A program made the translations under genes and the position numbers. 64,000 nt of DNA, taken from the NCBI GenBank assembly GCA_032207245.1, contig CM063503.1, positions 111,418,768-111,482,767 on the forward strand, in the 5' to 3' direction. The stretch is from Pardosa pseudoannulata. Its lineage: Eukaryota; Arthropoda; Arachnida; Araneae; Lycosidae. The first letter of the stretch is position 1. The number at the start of each line of letters is the position of its first letter. Below are positions 57,367-64,000 of this stretch, in pieces. A model generated the notes under the pieces. The model was not told where the DNA came from. It worked only from the letters and a program-made list of their open reading frames with translations, and made no database searches.

Positions 57367-57420
57367 AAGGTAAGTGTAAGGTGAGATACCTTAAGGGGAA
57401 AGGTAAGTCATAAGGTAAGT
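57367..57420 (+). repeat. Short tandem array of splice-donor-like units
   Basis: AAG followed by GT occurs four times: AAGGTAAGT (GT at 57370), AAGGTGAGA (57381), AAGGTAAGT (57403) and AAGGTAAGT (57415). The spacing is close to multiples of 11 bp. It is either a minisatellite or a U1-binding cluster. Confidence 0.6.
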
Positions 57421-60394
57421 CAAATTATATTTTCTTCTCTAATACTAAAGGTTTTTAAAAGAAGTTTAAATATCAAAATCACCGTCAGTTTTAAAACAGA
57501 AACCTGAAAATCTATTTGGTATATTTTTGCTTTCAAAAGTATAATTTTAAAATTGTATGTTGAACTTTGAAACAAACATTTTACGATATTTTAGCTTCCT
57601 CAATTTAATGATTTTAATTAGATATTGAAATAACATATGGAATTAAATAAGGATATAATATGTTTATATCGTTAACAAGAAACTAGGTTTCTTCTTAAGT
57701 AGCTAAAACCCAATAAAGCATAGATAGTTAGTTTATAGCCAGAATTTTTAATCTCTAAGAGACAAAAATTTAAAATGTAGTTATATAAATAGATTTTAAT
57801 ATCTGTCAGTTTAATTTTATGTAATGGATTCAAATTTTATAGACTAAAGATTCTATAAGTTTAGAAATTAACCATACCGCAGTATGTAAAGGACCATTAG
57901 TCATTGCTTATCCAATAAATTAAACAGAGTCAAATAAAAGCTAGCATACTTATGATTAAATGATTTACGGTATTTAAATATCAAGTAGCAAACTTAAGTT
58001 TTAAAGCTTTAAAGCTTTTTTGTTAGTTTATGATAATCATATAAACATTGCTACAATATTAATTTTACTTTAAAGAAAAATATAACATTATATAAATTTA
58101 GATTTATGATTGAAATTCTATTCAAAAACCCTGGCACGTATATTTAAAGCAATTATTCACAATATTAAGTCAATAATTTGAAGGTGCTATATTTTCCATT
58201 TATAGCATTTGCTGTTTACAAAGGAAAACATTTTTTTTCTTTAAAAATTAAAAAATAATAGTTTCATGTTCCGAAATATTTATTCTGCTAAAAATATCAT
58301 TGCCAACTTAAAAAAAATAAATAGCTAGTAGGTTTTGAGAAAAAAACAATTCTCAAATTTAAGAGTTTCAATCATGTATACATTAATGCATGTTTATATG
58401 TATTTATGTATGTAAAATAACAAACCTGATATACTATTTTTCAGTTCTCTAAGAAATGTTCAAAACAATCGAAACAATAACAATTTATATAGAGTACATA
58501 ATAGCCTTTTACGATTAAAACTACTAAAACGAATTTAGATTCGTAACAGCAATATACATGATCTTACTAAATATATTATTTTCATAAAATATTTTGTTGA
58601 CAAGTATTCGATGATACATGACATGTACATTTTAAACAAAATGATTTATTTTCACCTTATTTTCGTGTTAGTGGCACTTCTCTTGAAAAATATATAAGTT
58701 AAAATATTATCATGCTACAAATTTTCCTTTATCTAACAGTAATTTAATTAATAATCTCAGAAGACTTTTCCAAAATTTTTCTAGCTATGTTAAATTTTCT
58801 AAAAGGTGTCTTTAGAAAATTTCTATTTCTACACATTAGACCCTTTTAAAATATTTACGGATTCAACATTTGCTGTAATGGGTGTCAATGAAGTTTCTTT
58901 ATTTCCATTTCATCTATTTTAAAAAATGAGTATTTTAACGTAAGGATATTGAAATATTTGGTAAGTATATTGATCCTTTAAGCATTTTATTTTAAAATGT
59001 AAAGTGTTAATTTTATTAGTAGTATTACTTTTGAGCAAAACACAAAACGTGTAAGCAAGATATACTCTTAAATAAAACCTAATTTCATACAATTCAATAT
59101 TAATGCTTTATACTACATGACTTTAAATTAATACCAAGTTAGGGCTATTAAATCATTATTTATTTTTTTTGCTTTTAAAATACGTTTTAAACAACACAAT
59201 CTAATAATTTTAATACTTTTTTCCATATTTGCTTCACGTATTAGGAAAATATTCTTTTTATCTAGACACAACTTAATGTAAATATATCAGCTATTTTCAT
59301 CGAAATTTCTATTTGTTTTATAATACCTGTTATATATAATAATATGTATGATAAATATAACATTAGTCTTTACCAATTTGAAAAATATATACAGTGTCAT
59401 TTATACTTTAAAAGTGATATATTTTCACATTTCTCCTGAGTTCTCTTAACGTAAAAGGATTTAAAATTTAATAACAGGCTTATTAAAGCATAAATATATA
59501 AACTTGAATATTTTTGTAATGTGTTACAATGCAATATATTCAAACTATTGTAATCATAAACATGCTAAAATTTTAAGTAAAAACAATACTTTATGTTTTA
59601 AATTGGTAAAAACTAATGAATTGTATCCTAAATATTATTATATGAAAATGTTATTATCAGTCAAAGGATTATCAGACGAATGCAACTGATTTATTTACTT
59701 AAAACGTTTTACTATAGTTTGGGGTAGAATAAAATATTTTTCTAATACATGTTGCTTATTAGGGGAATTTGTATAGAAATTATCATAAAGATCAAATGCA
59801 TACTAATTCCTATAAAATAACTGAAATATTAATAGAACTTAAAAGGTAAAAATTAACCTTAGAATTCTTTGCTAAACAGCGGTTCTAAGAAATAATATAA
59901 CGGTATGTATATCTATTCAGTGTAGCATCATGTTTGATCTAAATACGTAAAATGTTTTAAACAAATGAGATGTATATTCATAATATTGAAAATATTCTTT
60001 AAAAGATAGGAAGTATTTTATAATCAGTTGTGTAGAAACTTTTAAATAACGTTTAAATAACCGATATGACATTAAAAAAAGTATAAAAACATTTTTCTAT
60101 GGACCTTTCTCTGATTTAGTTGTTTTCTTAATGCTCATTAAAATTATATCTTAAATAAAAGAATTGATAAGATATATAAACTTTTGAGTCCAAACATTTT
60201 CCTAGTAACACCTATTTTTCAGTTCATCACAGCATAAAATATTTTTCCCTACATAAAATGGAAGTTTTAAAAATTCTTCGAAAAAACATATTACCTATAA
60301 ACATATGAAAAGCATTTAGTTTCGTTATTTATAGAAACACCTTTATTTCGAAGCACTGAATAAAAAGAATTAAATTTACTTACCTACAAGATAA

Positions 60395-60396
<2 letters not shown>

Positions 60397-60445
<49 letters not shown>

Positions 60446-60457
60446 TATATATATATA
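60397..60457. repeat. (TA)n microsatellite
   Basis: About 60 bp of (TA)n with one AATATA break. Confidence 0.95.
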
Positions 60458-63201
60458 CATTAAAGTTCAAAGACTTAAAATGCAAACCAGATAAATACAT
60501 TTTTATTCTCCAAACTTCAATTATACAGATAGTAGAAATATATTAATTTTATAAATACCTTACATTTTGAAAGTTTAAATTTTTGCTATTTTTTATTTTT
60601 ATCTTAAATGATAGGTAATTTTATGCCCTTATATTACAATGTACAGAAATATTGATCATTAAGATGACGTAAAAAAATATATGTTCTATTTAAAAAAAGA
60701 CTTAAAAAAAATAAATTCTGGGCAAATAAATTTTTTTTTTCATTTGGTGTATATATTTTATATTTTCTTAAATGCTATTTTAAATGATGAAACTATTTAT
60801 TTAATTGAAACATAATAAATCAAATAACAAATTTTATTTTTAATAGTAGTGGGATTTTTAATTAAGTATGAATTAAAAAAGAATTATGATAATAAATATC
60901 CTTCGGTTTAAAAGATGAACTGACCTAAAGATAGCAATGTCAATAAAATTTTTTGTACGAATTTACATTTTCTTACAGAATATTACTTTTAGAATTTTTA
61001 ATATTTTGGAAGTTAGTTAATAGTCCCTTAAATGCAGAAATAATGCTTGATTTCAAACTCAAGTCTGATTTCTCTATGTATCTAAGTCTTTAAATATAAT
61101 ATAACTATGTAATGAAATTAAGTTAACTATTTAGTTATATACACCATATTAAGAATTAATAATCAAATAATTAAGGTGATTATTTAAAGTCTATAAATTA
61201 ATATTTCACAGATTATTGACTCAATTTTAAAATAATATATAGAATAAGGGACAAAATATATAGTGTTAGTTAAAAAAATTTATATTACTACATAAAATCA
61301 AAATCCTCTAACTCCTATTTCTAATTTCCTGCAGTAACACGTCTATCACTTTTGTCTTATTTTTAATTTTATCAATTTTTTGTATGTTATATTATATATT
61401 TCTGTGAAATTATTCCTGAACATTATTTTCTTTATTTTGTCAAATTTTATAAAAAAAAAATACTTTAAATAATGTATGGATTAAGCTATAAAAAATTCGT
61501 AGTATCATTAAATTATACTAAATGCTCATTTGAATTTAATCCTATGTTTTTTTCAATTCAGAATTTAGTAACTTAACTGCTAATTTTATATCTCTAATAT
61601 TTAATAAACTAGATGACAATAATTACATTACTGATAATATTTCGTATTTATTTATTAAAAAAATATTGAATACTTCTTTCCTTAAGTTTCATTTGCAGAA
61701 AGTTGATTAAATGAAATTGTAGCAACTAAATACTTTAAGCATTTCCATTATTATATATTTAAATACATCGGCAAAAATCTGACAACCCCTAGAGGGATAT
61801 GGCCCTCAAAAGATTTTATCAAGGCTTTTATCACCTTGAAGACAATAATTTAACGAATCTTTTATCCAATAAATTTAGAATATTATCTATAGAGTTTTGA
61901 AACTTGGTCTCCCTAGGTTCATATATTTATGCTATCGTTACCTCTCAGATTACCAATAAAAACGTGTTTAAATTTAATTTAGCCTATTAACAAAGCATTT
62001 TCTTTGTTTCAACATTTTTTTACACATAATATCCCAATGTTTTCTCCTGAACTGATAGGAATATATCCTAAGCAATAAAAAAAGGTATCATGTGTATATA
62101 AATTTAGACCTTAAATAAAACAGTTCCAATACTTTTAAAGATTTTCTTTTAATACTAATTATTATTATTTTTCGATATTACAATACTACTTATTATATTA
62201 TAAAATCACTCAATAAGTCTCATAAATTTAGTTGGATTCATCTTTGGAAATTATAGACTTACAACGATTTTAATCCTGTTTTGAAAATAAATTAGATTCA
62301 ACTAAGAGAGATCAGATCAGTGACGATAGAAGATACGAGAAACTTTATGTTGAACAAATGTTTATATTTGCCAATCAAACACAATTGACTCTTTTCTTTA
62401 CTAGTGTTGGAAATCTTTTCTTTTTCTTTCACAGCTTAGAAATGATGAAAGTTTCTGAAAAGATTTTCAAATGTTTCAATATCTGTAGATACAAAGATAC
62501 AATATAAAATACATTATTTTAGAAAGTCAGTTAAGAAAGTTTTTTTGTTTAATAATTTTAAGTATTGATTGGCTAATTTAAGAACTTTCTCAGTCCAATA
62601 TATTGATTAGATGCTTGAAAACGTTTAGACTCTGACTTTTTCAATAAAAAGTTCGATGCTTTGCAGTTAATGAAAAAATACTTATTTATAGCAAAGACTC
62701 CATGTCCCTATATTTCACTTATATGAATGTCCTTCAATATTTCATATTGACTGAGATATTTTATAACAGTTTCAAAAAATACTCTTCTTGATAATTAACA
62801 ACACACAATTTGAGGTAACTTTTAGGGTTAAATGTAGCTACAATAAAAGTTTGTATTCTATGAGTTATTGTTTAAAGAACTCTTTATTACTTTAAAAAAA
62901 TGTTTTAAATAACAAGGTAGAGGTATGTATATTCTAAGCAAATTCTTCACTTTCCATCTAAATATCGATATTTTTTGTTAAGCATGTAGAGGTTGGTTAT
63001 CCGGCAAGAATTCAATATCTGGAATGTTAACAAATTTAATACCAATAAACTGTTAAGCCTTGCATTATTAAATACATTATAAAAACAAAATCCTCACCAT
63101 TTTAAGTCTAGAAAAGTAAAAAAATAATTCTTTATAGAGTAAAACAACATCTTGTTAAATATTTTAGTTTACGCTAGTCCTTTTTTCCCATCTTTTGACA
63201 G

Positions 63202-63400
63202 TTTTCTGACAGAAGACATTACTATGAGTGTTATGAAAACCGATCTTTCAAGAAGTGTGACATTATATGTCATATTTCAAAGATTATATTTTTTTCTTTG
63301 CTACCAAATGGTTTCAAAGTTAAGCTGTGTCCAATCGAATAAACACTTTGATACGTCAAATAAAAGTTCTAAATGTATCCCTTTGGGAAGAAAGAACCTG
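63202..63400 (+). CDS. Candidate second exon (weak)
   Basis: A good acceptor, a pyrimidine-rich tract at 63178-63196 ending in GACAG, precedes an open segment. Its frame fits the phase-2 end of exon 1, and it runs 199 bp to a donor-like CTG|GTAAAT. The encoded residues (FLTEDITMSVMKTDL at the start, later FLCYQMVSKLSC) match no domain I know. In AT-rich DNA such a frame can occur by chance, so this is a hypothesis only. Confidence 0.12.
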
Positions 63401-64000
63401 GTAAATGGTGTTCCATTAACAGTTTCCTAAAAGAAACAGGCTGCTACGTAAATAAACTGCCATCTTATTTAAGGTTACACATCATCTTAAATACAAGTCT
63501 TTTATCTAAAATGAGTAAATTCTAAAATCTCAAGATGCATTTTACTTGATATGCCACAAAATTCTTATTTACATATGTATTTAAATCTTTATTTTCTTTA
63601 TAGAATCAGAATTAAATTTATAATTTCGGAAAATATTTCATCACAGAACATGAAAATCTTAAACTTATAAAAACCTAAATATTTCTAAATAACGACATTT
63701 TTCAACTAAAATACTAAATTAATGTAAACGACATGCGTATTTTTTTATATTTCATCACAAATATCCTCATTATTGTGTGTTTTTACATAACTATTGAGAA
63801 TCGAATACGTGCACATTAGTAGAATACTTAATGATGCCTAGGTACGCTTAAAAGCTTAGATACTGCTCTATACGTTTTACAAAGTTATCAGATTATTAAA
63901 AAAGCACATTTTGGAAAAATTCAAATAAATTTATAGTTTTTTGTTCATAACTGCTTTTCTTTACATTCCATTACCACCATGACATGAGTTTAAGTCTTCT

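Larger units (their letters stand above)
56315..64000 (+). other. Presumed first intron
   Basis: AT-rich sequence follows the donor to the window end. No exon with a recognisable domain is seen. Contents include a donor-like cluster at 57367-57420, a (TA)n tract at 60397-60457, and a weak candidate exon at 63202-63400. The intron call depends on exon 1 being real. Confidence 0.5.

Overview
This is AT-rich nuclear DNA from an animal. The tRNA-derived SINEs, the Tc1, hAT and piggyBac relics, the frequent long (TA)n tracts and the very sparse coding content fit an arthropod with a large genome. A spider or other arachnid is my best guess, because the SINE and Tc1 families look familiar from spiders, but that is inference without a search. 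There are no bacterial operons, no CRISPR array and no convincing functional tRNA or rRNA gene.

Positions 1-55,500 hold no host gene that I can support. The first 7 kb is a mosaic of duplications: an old tandem repeat of about 0.5 kb, a 2.1-2.5 kb direct duplication whose second copy is full of small deletions, a hAT-like end exactly at the duplication breakpoint, and a nested set of very recent short direct repeats. From 7.6 to 33 kb AT-rich DNA is interrupted by two tRNA-derived SINE families, one copy having a perfect 15-bp target duplication. The same stretch has two TTAA-flanked piggyBac-type elements, one keeping the cysteine-rich end of a transposase, plus a decayed Tc1 transposase and a pair of adjacent hairpins. 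A nearly full-length but frameshifted hAT element with perfect 8-bp target duplications lies at 42.5-45.0 kb, and a third short TTAA element at 49.35 kb. Thirteen (TA)n tracts are scattered throughout.

The one credible host gene begins near the right side. A CpG-rich island of about 0.7 kb (55.6-56.3 kb), strikingly unlike its surroundings, ends in a short plus-strand coding exon (56217-56308). That exon encodes a signal peptide and stops at a strong splice donor. The remaining 7.7 kb is best read as its first intron, with a cluster of donor-like sequences at 57.37-57.42 kb and one weak candidate second exon at 63.2 kb. The mature protein cannot be identified from the signal peptide alone.

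All calls come from reading the sequence by eye. Family names rest on recognised motifs, and boundaries without a target duplication are approximate.
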